Below are positions 9,735 to 21,241 of a stretch of 64,000 nucleotides of DNA, one piece after another (the first letter of the stretch is position 1; each line of letters begins with the position of its first letter). The position numbers and the translations under genes were made by a program. The notes under the pieces were generated by a model, which saw nothing but the letters and a program-made list of their open reading frames with translations, did no database searches and was not told the origin of the DNA. Origin of the DNA: Prototheca cutis (taxonomy: Eukaryota; Chlorophyta; Trebouxiophyceae; Chlorellales; Chlorellaceae); contig BCIH01000005.1 in assembly GCA_002897115.2 (NCBI GenBank), positions 560,009-624,008 on the forward strand. The letters run 5' to 3'.

Positions 9735-12700
9735 TCATTGCTGGTGCGTCCAAGCTGCAACGAGGCTGCTCCGGGCCGTCGGTGCGTACCATGCGGCCAG
9801 TTCCATCAGCAGGAATTCCGGGTCACGTGCCAGCTGCCTGGCCAGCGCCGCACGGCAGTCGATGCCCCGCTTCTCCAGTGCCAGGAGCAGTGCGACAGCC
9901 CGTGGCTGCGCCCGCCCCGCCGGTCTGGCAAGGTCGGCCGGGTTGGCCACCAGCGCCGGCGTCAAGGGGCCCAGCGCCGGCGCCGCCTCACCCAAGAGCA
10001 TCGCTGCGGCGAACGTCACACAGCGCTCGGCGGCATCCGGCAGCGGACCCAGCACACGCGGCAGTCGCCAGTCGTGCCGGCCAAATTTTGCATCAAAGAC
10101 ACCCAGCACAGCGTCGGCCACGGAGTCGTAGCGTGGGGCTTGTGACAGCAGGGGACCCTCGCGGGTGCAGAGCGGCGGGCCAAGCTCGGCCAACCACGCC
10201 GCCTCCACGGCCGTCACGCCCGACATGCAGGGTCGACCCCGGGCTGTTCGAACGAGGTCAGCGTAGACCACGTAGCGCGGTGCGGCACGGTGCAGCCCCG
10301 ACGCGGGGTGAAGGTACACCGTCTCTTCAAGCAGCGCCGCCTGGTACCGCAGGCCCCGCCGTGACCGAGAGGAATTCTCCTCTCCTGCAGGGTTACCGTC
10401 AGCCTTGCCAACGACTGTCGGGTCGACAGAAGACAGTCGCCGGGCGACACGGTCGGGCCAGCCGGCCAGCAGTGCACGACGCAGCCGCACGCAGGCCTTT
10501 GACCCCGGACGGGGGAGCGTAGAGACGGGGTCCAGACTCTGCACTGCTTTTTTCAGGATGCTGTTGATGGCTCCAGCAGGCGAGGGCTCTGCTGAACGAA
10601 GTTCCGCATCGCCAGCGCAACTCTTGAGCACGCTGACTAATTGGTTCCGCAACGCAACGGCTTCCTCCAGGTGCCGCAGATGCAGCCCTGCGCTCGATGC
10701 CCAACCGCCGGACCGGCCGCCGGCTTGGTAGGCACCCAGCGCGTGCAGCGCGCTCAGAGCATCGCTGTCCGGATCCCTCAGCGCCGCTTGAGCCCGCCGG
10801 ATGCGCTCCCTGTCTGCTGCTGCTGTGGGGGACACTGTGGCTGGCTGTCCGTCAGTTGTAGTAGAACCTCCACCGGCCTGATCATCACCAGCCTTCTCCC
10901 CGGGCCCCGTCGCAACAAAGGGCGACTCGCAGGACAGTACGGCAGCCAGGGCCACAGCGGCATTCAGTGTGCCACGCTTTCCTCCTGCGTCGTCCTCGGC
11001 GGCGCGGAGGAGCATGCTGGCATGGCGGGGGTGGACAGGCAGCCGGGACATGGCCCGGCCCCGCGGTGTCAGGGCCTCGGACCCCGGTTCCAGCGCCCCC
11101 AGCAGCGTCAGCGTGCTCACAGCTGACCGCAGCGCCGCAGTCTCGGGAGGCGTCGGGAATGGAAAGTTGCCCACCTGTATTGTTGTCAGTGTTTTTTGAA
11201 AGGAAAAGGAGAATGGTCTGAGGGAGTGCACAGTTACCCTGAGTTGATGGTGGGCACAGCTGATGGGACATTCCCAAGGCAGTCCTAACCACCAACGACA
11301 GCATCTTCCAAAACCCTTAGAACATCCTGTCCACTCACCATAGCCACGCCCATGGACTTGAGGCTGAGGACCACGTTCTCTTGCGGCGCGCCCAGGATCT
11401 CCGGCTCCGCGTGCTTATCGAACTGGTCGTTAAACACCGCAGAGGAGAAGAGGCGGTAGCAGTGGCCGGGGCCCGTGCGCCCTGCACGGCCCGACCGCTG
11501 CGCCGCGGAGGCCTGGCTGATCCACCCCACCTCGTACCGGACCACGCCACTCGTCGTGCTTTCCAAAACACGCTGCTTGGCACGGCCGGCATCCACCACA
11601 TAACGGATGCCTGGCAGGCGATGATATGTACATGGGATGCTGTTGGGAGTGTGGCTTTGATCTCTCAACAAACGTGAGGATGATGGTTCAGGTCGGGTGC
11701 ACGTGTTTGGGCCCCCAATAAATGTGCTTACAGCTCCACACCGCAAAAAGGGGCAGCGTGAACCGCTCCCAATATGGCCACTGCCTCACACACCCTCAGC
11801 AGACGACCCACCCACTAACCTGGGATGGTCAGAGATGTCTCGGCGACGTTCGTTGCCACGACAATGAGCCGTCGGCCCGCTGGCACGGGCTTGAACACCG
11901 CAGCCTGGGCTTCAGAGGAAAGCATCGCATACAGAGGCCGGACTTCCACTGGACTCGGCCCCGACACCTTGTTGGCATTGTTTGCCGGCGCGACAGGCTT
12001 GATTCCCTGCAGTTTAGGGGGGGGTTAACGTACGTCCTCTCAACCCTTTTCAGGAGGTCGCTCGCCGAAAAGCAGAGAACCAATCAATCAATCACGTGAG
12101 ACGCTTTCAAAATACATCAAAGCAAGTCATTCTTTAAAATCAAGGGCCTCACCAGGCGCTGCTCAAACTCGGCTTCGGCCTTGGCGATCTCCTCTGGCGT
12201 AAAACCTGCCCCACCCAGGATTTCCACCTCATCCTCATCCTCGATGGCTACAGAGTCAATGACATTTGGCAATGCTTGGGTGTCGGCCCGGCGGTTGTCG
12301 TTCATTGCTGCTTCCAGCGTGTTATTTCACCATCGCTTTCAGCAGCTCTCCCAAACACTCCCGCCAGACGACCATTCAGAAAATAACAAGCATTCCCCCC
12401 AACAAGTCCATCCAGCACCTTCCAGGTCATCATAGTCATCGGCCTCGTCGTCAGACAAGTCCTGCCCGGTCCCCAGCTGCAGGCGCTGCAGCTGGTCAGT
12501 CTGAGCCTCGGCCGCATCGCCGCCAGAGAACCCTGCCACATCGTCTTGATCTTCCTCGACCTCGGCTCGGTCGGAAGTGTGGGCGCCACTGCGACCGCCG
12601 CCAAAGGCTTGCTCCAGCCGCTTGCACATGTGCCGGACTTCGGCCTGGCCTGTAAGGAACACCAGGATGCCACCGGGTGGCAGCTGCCGATGGATTTGAC

Positions 12701-15504
12701 TCGCCTGCATGAGATGTGTTGCGGTGGGATGGAACAGAGCCTTGCATCTTGTGCCGCCACATTTTGGAAAGCCACACCCCGGCCCGCACATACAATCACA
12801 CTCCCCCGGCCCCCCCCACACCCCTACAGCGCTGTTCGGACAGACCTTTTTGAAAGTGGCGCCGACGTAGTCTTCTAGCTCTGTTCGCCGACTGAAGTGC
12901 ACCGTCACAGGGAACTGGCGTGCTGGGACCGTGATCAGGGGCGGCGGCTCAGCAAACAACCTCTTGTTCTCAAGGAAATCCTCCACCCTGCACGTCGTGT
13001 TTGTGTGTGTATGTGTGCTGTGTCCCAGTAGCCTTGCATCCCAAGCAACGGGAGCAGCGCAAGGTACGCCGCCTCCTCCTCCATCTTTTCAATGCTCAAC
13101 ATCCTACCTGAGCGTGGCACTCATGATGATGAGCTTCAGAGGCCAGACCGGCTGGTCTCCGTGCTTTTGACCCTGGGAGTGCATCACTCTCCTGAGCTTG
13201 ACCACCCGGGAGAGCAGACCTGTAATGGACAGTGAGAGTGGAAAGAGTTTTATCTCTGTTTTCTATCAAATTCTTAATCGTGGCAGCATATCTGTTGCCA
13301 ACTTGCATCCCATCCATCCCCCCGATTGAAGCATTCTCTCACCCAAAAGAATATCAGTGTTGAGGGATCGCTCGTGAGCCTCATCCACGAGGATGCAGCT
13401 GTACTGGGAAAGCAGGAAATCATGCTGCAACTCCCTGCAGCAGTGTGTGTGCAGGGTGAGGTGTGCTGGCGAGTGGATGCAGTCTGCCGATCCCACCGAA
13501 TTGCGTTGCATGGATCCGTTGTTGAAAATCAGCCAACAGTCGTGGAAGAATTTTGGCCATCATCATCAACAACAGCCCTTGAAGTCGACACCAATGCCTT
13601 ACCTGAGCAAGATGCCATCGGTCATAAACTTGAGGGCGGCGTCCGGTCCAAGCGCCTTGTCATACCGGACCTGCAGTGTGTTTGTTTCAAGGGTGTGGAT
13701 GCATGCCGAGCTGGCATTCGAGCTCTTTTGTGAATGAGTGAATGAATTCCTTGCTTGACTGCCAGAGTGGTGGCATGCAACCGGTCCTGAGAGAGCAGCA
13801 GCAATAGATGTTACGACTGCCCACCGCTGCTCCAGTGGCATGCCCATTCACTGTTCCCAACCCAGCCACTGCTCCATTGGCCCCAGCGCCTGCCCATAAC
13901 AGGACCCCACCTGATATCCGACCACATCTCCAAGCTTGGACCGGAGCTCTTCTGCAACACGCTCTGCCGTGGAAATGGCACCCACCCTGCGTGGTTGCGT
14001 GATACCTACCGCGCCCGAGCGCTCCGGGAACTGGCGGCTGCCGTAGCCAGCCTCATACAGGAACTGGGGCACCTGCGATTGCAGGTGTCAATCGCAAGGG
14101 GGGTGTTTCTGGAACAATGTTCACGCACCACCCTAGCCATATCAGGACGTGCAAAACATGTCTGTCAGGAAGGAAGGAAAGAAGCCCGCCACAGCACAGC
14201 ACAGCACACCTCGTCCAATCTCATCATGTACCTGTGTGGTCTTGCCGCATCCTGTCTCGCCGCTGAGGACCACCACGTCATGTTCCATGACCATTTCCAT
14301 AATCTCCTGCTCCATTCCCAGAATGGGCAGGCCCTCCCTGGGTGATAGGGTGCAGCAGAGGACAGGCATGGTTCATGATGGGCACGTGGCGTATGGGGAA
14401 CCTGACACAAGCCAGCTGTTCAGCTTTCATACCCCCAATGCCGACCGAGACAACACAGAATTTCGCCCTTGTACCTGATGGCCTGAATTTCGGGGCTGCG
14501 CTCGACGTGGACAACTCTAGGCGCGGCCAGCTTCTCGACAGGGACGCTGCGCGGCCGGCGGGCGGGCCCCTCGCCGTCGTCTTCTTCACGGTCCGAGGCC
14601 GGCAGACCCAGGTCCACCCGCGCTTGGGCAACCAGAGCGGCAACATCCGCAGACGCCAGGTCCGGTGGCGGTGGCAGCCGCGCAGCGACGGCTGCGCGGC
14701 TAACCTCCACCGCCGCCGGTTCGGGCCAGGGGTTGAGCCCTGTGCGGGTCCTCGTCGCGATGGACGATGCGTCCTCCTCACTGAAGCTCTCACCACTGGC
14801 TGACGACTCGTCGTCGCTCTCTGAATCCGACTCACCTCCGCGGCGACCATGCCCGCCTTTACCGGGAACAACAGCAGCCCCGCGGTCATTTGCAGTCTCA
14901 GGCATCTCGACATCGTCGTCGCTGTCTGACACCTCCAGACCCACCGCGCGCATCCTGGAGCGTTGGAGTGCGGTCTCTTTCTTCGTCAGGCGCTGTCCAC
15001 GCGAGGAGATGGGCCGCAGCGCCGCCAGGGCCTCGGCATTCAGTGCCGTCCGCTGCAAGCTCTGGAGCACACCCTCCCGTGCCGCTTTGCGGGCCCGTTC
15101 CTCCTCCACCCGCCGCAGCTTGCGCTTCTGAGACTTGCTCAGCTGCTTTGGGGCAGGGGCCTCGTCACCAGAGTCGTCCTCCAGCAGTGCCCCTTCCTTT
15201 GTCGCTGGCAGAATCAGCGCATTGCTGTCGGCGATGCCTTTGACGGCACTGCATGCGTGAAGGATACGCTCCCCGTCAAGCGACCAGCAACAACAGAACC
15301 TTGTAGGAACTTTGGACTGATGCATGTGGCCACCATGCAATCTGCCCGGCCCCCCTGTCACACACCCCACACACTTCATCCTACACACCTTCTATCGAGC
15401 TGAATCTGATCGTCCCCATATCCTCTGGCTTGTTGAAATTGCTTGGAGGACAGGGATATCTTGTTCTTTTGCTTCCGCTGGCGCTTGCTCGCCAGGCGCC
15501 TCAT
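9735..15504 (-). CDS. DHX37: DEAH-box RNA helicase DHX37/Dhr1 (Ecm16)
   Basis: About thirteen exons run from an ATG at 15504 (exon 1, 15389-15504, [16 protein letters not shown]) to the stop at 9735; the last exon is 9735-11174. An acidic/basic N-terminal region with [13 protein letters not shown] matches DHX37, which binds U3 snoRNA and frees it from pre-ribosomes in the nucleolus. Helicase motifs follow across small exons: [11 protein letters not shown] (about 14240), Ia [14 protein letters not shown] (about 13400), III SAT (about 13095), [37 protein letters not shown] (about 11480). After these come the ratchet region (LGALEPG...[16 protein letters not shown]) and a long C-terminal region ending [19 protein letters not shown]. 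An acidic insertion (about 12420-12560) sits after motif IV, as in other DHX37 proteins. All catalytic motifs are intact. Confidence 0.92.
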
Positions 15505-15825
15505 TGCTTCACGTCCTGCCCGAAGCGGGCAGGCCAGGCCAGTCTAAGCACCCAGGCGCATCACCAACATCATGAATAGGCAGAATAACACACTTGTAAT
15601 ATTCAATACTTTTTCGAGCGCTATGCATCTACGCACCTCGGATGCATACACGCATGCGTGGGTTAAAAAAGGGACCAGCAATGCGTAGACTGTCGCATCG
15701 CGCCTTCGTGCCCTGTTGGCTGGATCGTCTTGTAAAGGAGAGGCCAGGGGGCTCTCGTGAAGCCCAAAGGTCGTCCACGACGCTTGCATTTCATTACGCA
15801 TAGCCGAAGGTGTGTGCATATCGCG
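15505..15825. promoter_or_regulatory. Short bidirectional promoter region
   Basis: Only 321 nt separate the DHX37 start from the divergent RS-KH-J gene, so the two promoters must overlap or be shared. The stretch is more AT-rich than its neighbours around 15570-15620. An in-frame ATG at 15757 could lengthen the plus-strand protein by 23 residues. Confidence 0.5.
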
Positions 15826-17683
15826 ATGGCGCGCTCCAGGAGCCGCAGCCCTTCACGTAGAGATCGGCCCAGGTCTAGGAGCCGGTCGGGTGACCGGCAC
15901 AGGAGGCATGATGACCGAGACAGTCGCAGGAGCCGGTCCCGCGACAAGTACAGGGAGAGGTCACCCCGCCGAGACACAGAGTCCCGGTCCAGCGACAAAT
16001 CGGATGCTGAAAAGAAGGCTGCAAGGCTAGCAAAGCTGCATGCATGGAAGCAGCAGCAGCAGCAGCTGGCGGGCGGAGCTGCAGTGCCTGCGCAGTCCAG
16101 CCAGGCACTAGGCTCAGTCCAGGCCCAGTCCGCGGCCCAACCAAGCCCGCCTGCTGCGGCACCTGCACCGCCCCAGACCCAGGCAGCACCGCAGGAGGAC
16201 GAGGTGGATCCCCTGGACGCCTTTATGGCTGCAGAGGTGAGGTCCAGAAGGGCGGCTACCCCTTCTGCAGGATGGGACACGCGTCCAAGAACAGCGACCT
16301 GCAGGGGAACACGGTGCATGCTGAGCGCATAAGACGCTGGCTGCATCGCACGGTGCCTTGTCCTTCATTGTCCGCGCCTGCAACCGGCTGCAGGTGTTGC
16401 CAGAGGTGGCGGCCAGAGAAGCAGAGGAGCGGAAGAAGGCAGAGGAGGAAAGAGTGAAATTGAGAGAGCTCATGAAAAAAGGCCGGCTGCCCAAAGCACT
16501 AGAAGAGCTCGTGCAGGACGAACAGGAGGAAAGACCCGACGAGATCATCGAGGTGCGGTTGGCGGGGGTCCTTCGGTTTGTGTTCTGGGGTCTGTGTTCG
16601 ACGATTACTTATTCAAGGAATTCCAGCAGCTTCTGCGAGTTTCCTGGGATTCTCTTGGGGTTCAGGAAGCCCTGTGTGCTGCGAGCCCCGGTTTCTGGTC
16701 CACCTATGTTTCCTCAACGTGAGTGCTCCCAACTAGCCACACGCACGAACACATGTTTGTTCACGAACGCCGATCCACCTGCCACCTCGCTTTTCCACGG
16801 CAGATCCCGTCCAACAAGGTCAAACTGGTGGTTGGCCCTGGGGGCGAGAAAATCCGGCTCATCGAGCGGCGGAGCAAGTGCCGGATCCAGCATGCCAAGG
16901 ACGAGGCCGAACTGCAACGCGGCTTTGGCACGGGGCCCACCATCGCCGGGCTGCCGGTCCCTGTCGAGAACCCAGCCCAGGAGGGTGAGGAGGGGTTGGC
17001 CGCTGGACAGAGGATGACCAAGCTGCTGCTGTTTGGGGATGCGGAGGCCGTGGAGATTGCCCGGGCTATGATCATGGAGGCCATTGACAACCGGGAACAA
17101 AAGAGCAAGCAGCGGGCAAAGGAGTACGAGAAGAAACGCGACGTGAGTAGTAGTAGGTGGTTGTGGCGGTGCCTGGAGGGCTGTGTTCAAGCAGCCGGGT
17201 GGCTGCACAGCTAAATTGCGCGTGAACCCATGGCAGAAGGCAACCTGCGAGGGAAGCCAAGCATTGTTGGCCTTGCGCAACAAGAGGGGGCCCCCCCACC
17301 CAACCCACGAGAGCAGGCAAAGCGCATGCAGAGACAGCTGTACCACATGCGGCATGCCCTCGACTACGAAGCGCTCGGCCTGCCTCTCGGCGCGTCCAAG
17401 GCAGACATCAAGGCTGCCTACCGCAAGCTCGCGCTCCAGTGGCATCCAGACAAGAACATGGGTGCGTTGTGGAATCGTGAATGCTATGTCATGTGGATCC
17501 GGTGCAGGGTGCACACGGCGCTGCACTTGAAGCGTACAGACAAATGAAACACCGTTCCACCTTGCTCTATTCCTAGACCGGCGGGAAGAGGCGGAGAAGA
17601 AGTTCCAGGAAATCTCCCGGGCATACGACTCGCTCATGTCAACAGATGAGGAGGCCAAGATTGAGCAGCTGGCACAAGCCTGA
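15826..17683 (+). CDS. RS-rich protein with KH domain and C-terminal J domain
   Basis: Five exons (15826-16236, 16394-16552, 16804-17142, 17314-17461, 17577-17683) give 1164 nt or 387 residues. Residues 1-75 are Arg/Ser-rich ([10 protein letters not shown] and similar), as in splicing factors. Then come a Gln/Ala/Pro linker, an acidic [10 protein letters not shown] motif, a charged helix (about 140-190), a KH domain with the GxxG loop in [12 protein letters not shown] (about 195-300) and, at the end, a J domain ([23 protein letters not shown]...WHPDKN) with the HPD tripeptide that stimulates Hsp70 ATPase. KH domains bind single-stranded RNA. The combination suggests a nuclear factor bringing an Hsp70 to RNP complexes; that role is inference. 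The acceptor of exon 4 is the least certain boundary. Confidence 0.82.
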
Positions 17684-18036
17684 ACTTGCATTTACTTCTG
17701 GCAGGACCCCGCCCTTGGTACCAACCGGGGTTGCCGGAATTCAGCATGGCCGCGAGGGTCAGATCGGTCGTCGGGGATCCCCCTTCTGTCGACGCCCTCG
17801 ACATTTTCTCATCACGAATTGCTTCGCAAGGCCAGCAAGCAAGATCCAATTGGGCAGTAATATATTTGTATCTGTTACAAGCATACACTCGCATGACGGT
17901 TGAAACCGCAGGATCTTCGACGTGAACGGTTTCGAGGTCGCGCATGCACGGGCCCGATCTCGGACAATGCCTGATCCAAGCGCAACAAGCCGCGGCGACG
18001 CTTTGTGATCCCTCTCTTCCGGCTGCTTAACGTCCC
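17684..18036. other. Intergenic, no gene seen
   Basis: This 353-nt stretch holds the 3' end of the RS-KH-J gene and the upstream region of the VASt gene, both on the plus strand. No motif stands out. Confidence 0.4.
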
Positions 18037-19469
18037 ATGCCGGCCATAAAACCGGTCAAACTGGCAGGCCGTGCGGCGCGGAGGGCTGCGCTACTCAGGC
18101 CAGAGGTCGCGTTGCCTCTGCTGGCCATCGGGAGCGTCGCGGTACTGTGGAAGATTGCGTCCGCGGTCCGACAGCGGAAACGACGGACCGACAAGCCTGT
18201 TCCTCAAAAGGTACCCGCCAACCTGTTCTGAACAGGGACTGGATAGTGGGTTGCCTGTGGGATTTGCTGGCACCGCTGCGTCACGGGGGGGGGGGGACTT
18301 TTTCTGAGTGGGATGCACCCAACCAACTCATGTGCAGACGGTCAGCGTGCGAGCAGATGCGCTGCCGGCCGCGCTTCCCATTCCGCTGCTGAAGCAGCAC
18401 CTCTCGGCGTCTCCCGAGGCCCTGTGGGCGTTCCTCTGGGAGCATGATGCGGCAGGCCTTGCCACCTGGCACCAGCTGTTGGGCGACTATGACGTCGTCA
18501 TCACCCCGTGGCAGTTGCCCAATGGTGCGGTGGTCGCACAGGATGCCTCTGCCAATGGCTATGCTGTAATAGAGGGGAATGGCAGCGCCGCTGTGTTGCT
18601 GATGCTTCTGTCCGTTTGACGGGTCCATTCACGATGTGAAGTGAACCTGGAGAGCCGTGCCACCGACGCTCTCTCGATCACAACCCATCCAAACACAAAA
18701 AATTATATATGCAGGTGTGACACGACTGGAACGGAGTATTTCTTTCATCACGCCGCTTCATCGAACCTACCCCAGACGGAGCATCAACTGCGAGGTGGCG
18801 ACGGTGGTGACCCGAAGCGCCGATTGCTTTGTGATCCAGACGCGATGCACCAGCCAGGGCGTGCCCTTTTCCGGTGCATTTGCAAACTATGTGCAGTGGG
18901 TCGCGCGACGGACCGGAGAGAGCAATGCTACGCTCTTGGAGATTTCAGGTGGGCGGGATGCTGTGTGCATGGGTGGGGGCGGGTCGGTGAGGGGATACCA
19001 CATGAATCGCGGGGGGGGGGGGGGGGGGGGCGCACGCGTGCGCACGTACCGACACTGTATCTGCATCAGCCCTTCACAGCTGATTTCCATTGTCATCCTG
19101 CGTGCAGCGGAGTGCCGATTCCACAGCACTGTGTGGGCCCCCATCCGGGGCCAAATCCTGAGGGAATCTGAGGCGGGCATGCGCCGGGCATATGTTCAGA
19201 TGGCCGCCATGCTCCAGAATCAGTTTGGATTGGAGCGGTTGGAGTCGGTCAGGCCTTCGCCGCAAGAGCTGGTCGTCACTGGCACTGCTGCGCCCGGGCA
19301 TCATACCCTCCTCTCAGGCACCATGGCGGCCGTGAAACCACTGCTGCTGGCGCTCCCACACGAAGCGACGCTTCGCGACGCAGTCAAGCTCGTCCTGCTG
19401 GTGCTCCTGGTGCTGTCAGCGGCCTTCAAGCTGCTGCACTTGCACATGCCGCCAGCGTTGCACTGGTGA
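18037..19469 (+). CDS. VASt-domain membrane protein, possible sterol transfer protein
   Basis: Four exons (18037-18210, 18338-18524, 18715-18948, 19108-19469) give 957 nt or 318 residues. A hydrophobic segment near the N-terminus (LPLLAIGSVAVLW, about 25-40) and another near the C-terminus (VKLVLLVLLVLSAAFKLL) flank a domain of about 200 residues that reads like VASt: FLWEHDAAGLATWHQLLGDYDV, then WQLPNGVTRLERSISFITPL, ...FVIQTRCTSQGVPFSGAFANYVQW and ECRFHSTVWAPIRG. VASt domains of Lam/GRAMD1/VAD1 proteins carry sterols between ER and other membranes at contact sites. No GRAM domain is encoded, so this is a shortened form with an added N-terminal anchor. Ligand and location are inferred from the family. 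Confidence 0.75.
19011..19030. repeat. Poly-G tract in intron 3 of the VASt gene
   Basis: Twenty consecutive G, followed by an alternating CG/CA stretch, within the intron 18949-19107. Confidence 0.9.
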
Positions 19470-19541
19470 TGCATGGCCCAGGATCCGGGGACGCATCTGC
19501 GACCACTTGGTGCTGTACTTCCAGCATGGTATGACTCTCTG

Positions 19542-20151
19542 TACAGTGCAGGGCAAAAATGATGAACCTTTCTCGAGATTTGTCGACTCTCACCTGCACA
19601 GCGGGGCCATGCTTCCCGAACAAAATGCCTGTTGGACCGCATTCCCTGGCCACACCGCTCAGAGGATGGGTCGGGCTCATCCTTGGCAGCAGGGCAGGTC
19701 GTGCAGAGAGCAGACACCCACGGTGCTGTGCCATCAGCTGGTGCTGCACCAACAAGGAGTGCCACCCTCCGAAAGGCGAGCATCGTCTCTGGAACAGAGA
19801 CTTGATGGCGTGTCTGAACATGAGGCACATCGTGGAACACCTGCGGGAGACCGGCGAGCGGCTGGAGCGCTTCCAGCGCCCAGAGCCGCAGTGCTGATGG
19901 ACATCCATCCATCTATCATGGGGGGTTGTAGCCTTCCCAACTGGGGGTCGGAACCCCCGGGGCTCCTTCCCTCCCCGGGAAGGGAAAGGAGGTGGTCCAT
20001 CATTGAGATGGTCCATCATTGAGATGGTCCACCTTCCTATTGCCCTGTGGGGGGTGACAATTCACAGCCATCAGTGATCCCCAGCAACCCCCGGAGTGAT
20101 GTGACGTTGCTGCTGGCTGAGCTGGTTGCATTATTTTTGCCCTGCATGGTA
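19542..20151 (+). mobile_element. TA-flanked TIR element, copy A (610 bp)
   Basis: Both ends carry inverted copies of a terminal repeat with core TGCAGGGCAAAAAT, each next to a TA dinucleotide (19542-19543 and 20150-20151), suggesting a TA target duplication as in Tc1/mariner-like elements. The interior matches copies B and C over its whole length. It lies 73 bp after the stop of the VASt gene and 195 bp before the LSM6 start, so it may form part of their 3' UTR and promoter. It encodes no transposase; only a Fanzor-like C-terminal remnant is visible on the plus strand. Confidence 0.85.
19680..19897 (+). pseudogene. Fanzor/TnpB-like C-terminal remnant in copy A
   Basis: One frame reads CCTNKECHPPKGEHRLWNRD, followed by LMACLNMRHIVEHLRETGER. 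This resembles the last part of Fanzor/TnpB proteins, where a zinc ribbon is followed by the RuvC-III motif NRDxxAxxNM with its catalytic Asp. The upstream first CxxxxxC half of the ribbon (VLCHQ...) lies in another frame, because 2 nt are missing relative to copy B. It cannot make a working nuclease. Confidence 0.6.
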
Positions 20152-20346
20152 GCGTGGAAGCGGTCCAGGACACCGGGCGACCCACAGAGGCAATCGCGAT
20201 CTCATCCGCACCCCTCCCGACATTCGACACGCACCAGCCTGTCCCTCCGTGGCTCAAGCCCGACACATTTCAGAATATTCCCCTTAAACGTTGTGCCAAA
20301 CTCGGCATTACACTGGCAACCAGCTTTTCCACGCTCTGACGGCACG

Positions 20347-20963
20347 ATGTCAGGGGAGCCGGCCACCGAGGGGACCAGCAACTCCAAAACGCCGGCAGAC
20401 TTCCTGAAAGCCATTAAGGGCCAGCGGGTCATTGTGAAGCTCAACTCTGGCGTCGACTACAAGGGTAAGATGATGTAGAGCCGTGCAGGGCCCTCTGATA
20501 GCCAGGCAGTGGTGCCAGGCTTGAGCACAACCAGCAAATCCACACGGCCATTACCACCCCTCAGGAGTGCTGGCGTGCCTGGATGGGTTTATGAACATCG
20601 CTATGGAGCAAACAGAGGTGCGTGGGTCTGGTTATTGTTGCTGTATTCTGCATGGTTTTACATTGCAGAGCTGTGGGAACGGAGCGGACAACACATGGGC
20701 CGCGTTGCAACCACTCCTCCCGCAGGAGTACGTGAACGGCCAACTAAAAACTCGGTATGGTGATTGCTTCATTCGCGGCAACAATGGTAAGCCTTGCTTG
20801 GGCCGGCCATAGTGTGTGTCTAGTGCTGCCAGTTGTTTGGAGGAAGCATGTTGTCCTTGCCGATGATGCTCTGAGGGAACTGACTGGGCGTCACCAACAA
20901 ATCACCACGTCTCACACTACCCCCTGGCATGTAGTGCTCTACATCAGTCCGATTTCATCGTGA
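20347..20963 (+). CDS. LSM6: U6 snRNA-associated Sm-like protein LSm6
   Basis: Four exons (20347-20464, 20565-20617, 20726-20786, 20935-20963) give 261 nt or 86 residues, the usual length. The Sm1 motif is spread over exons 1 and 2 (FLKAIKGQRVIVKLNSGVDY, then GVLACLDGFMNIAMEQTE) and Sm2 is in exons 3 and 4 (YGDCFIRGNNVLYIS). LSm6 is a subunit of the Lsm2-8 ring that binds the U6 snRNA 3' end in the nucleus and of the Lsm1-7 ring in mRNA decay. The last exon codes for only nine residues and a stop. Mobile element copy A ends 195 bp upstream of the start and copy B begins 278 bp after the stop. Confidence 0.93.
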
Positions 20964-21241
20964 TGCTTGGTGATGCGACAGAGCGGATGTGGTTGTGAAG
21001 AGATACAGGAGGCACCGAGTGCAGTCACAGGTTGGGAAACCATTGAAACAGGTACCATTGGTAGTTTTCTTGCAATCGCAGTTGGGCAGGGCTCAGGGCA
21101 GGGCCCTTCCCCTGGTTGCTCAGGAGATCAAGGGGAGCTGTCGTCGACATGAAATGCAGCGGCAAGCCGGGGTCAAACAGAGTTGGGGTGCAGACGGCCA
21201 CGCCCTTTGTACAGCAGCAATTGTGCCCAGCGGGCGGGTCA
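20964..21241. other. LSM6 3' flank
   Basis: Non-coding stretch between the LSM6 stop and mobile element copy B. I see no further element or gene in it. Confidence 0.4.
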
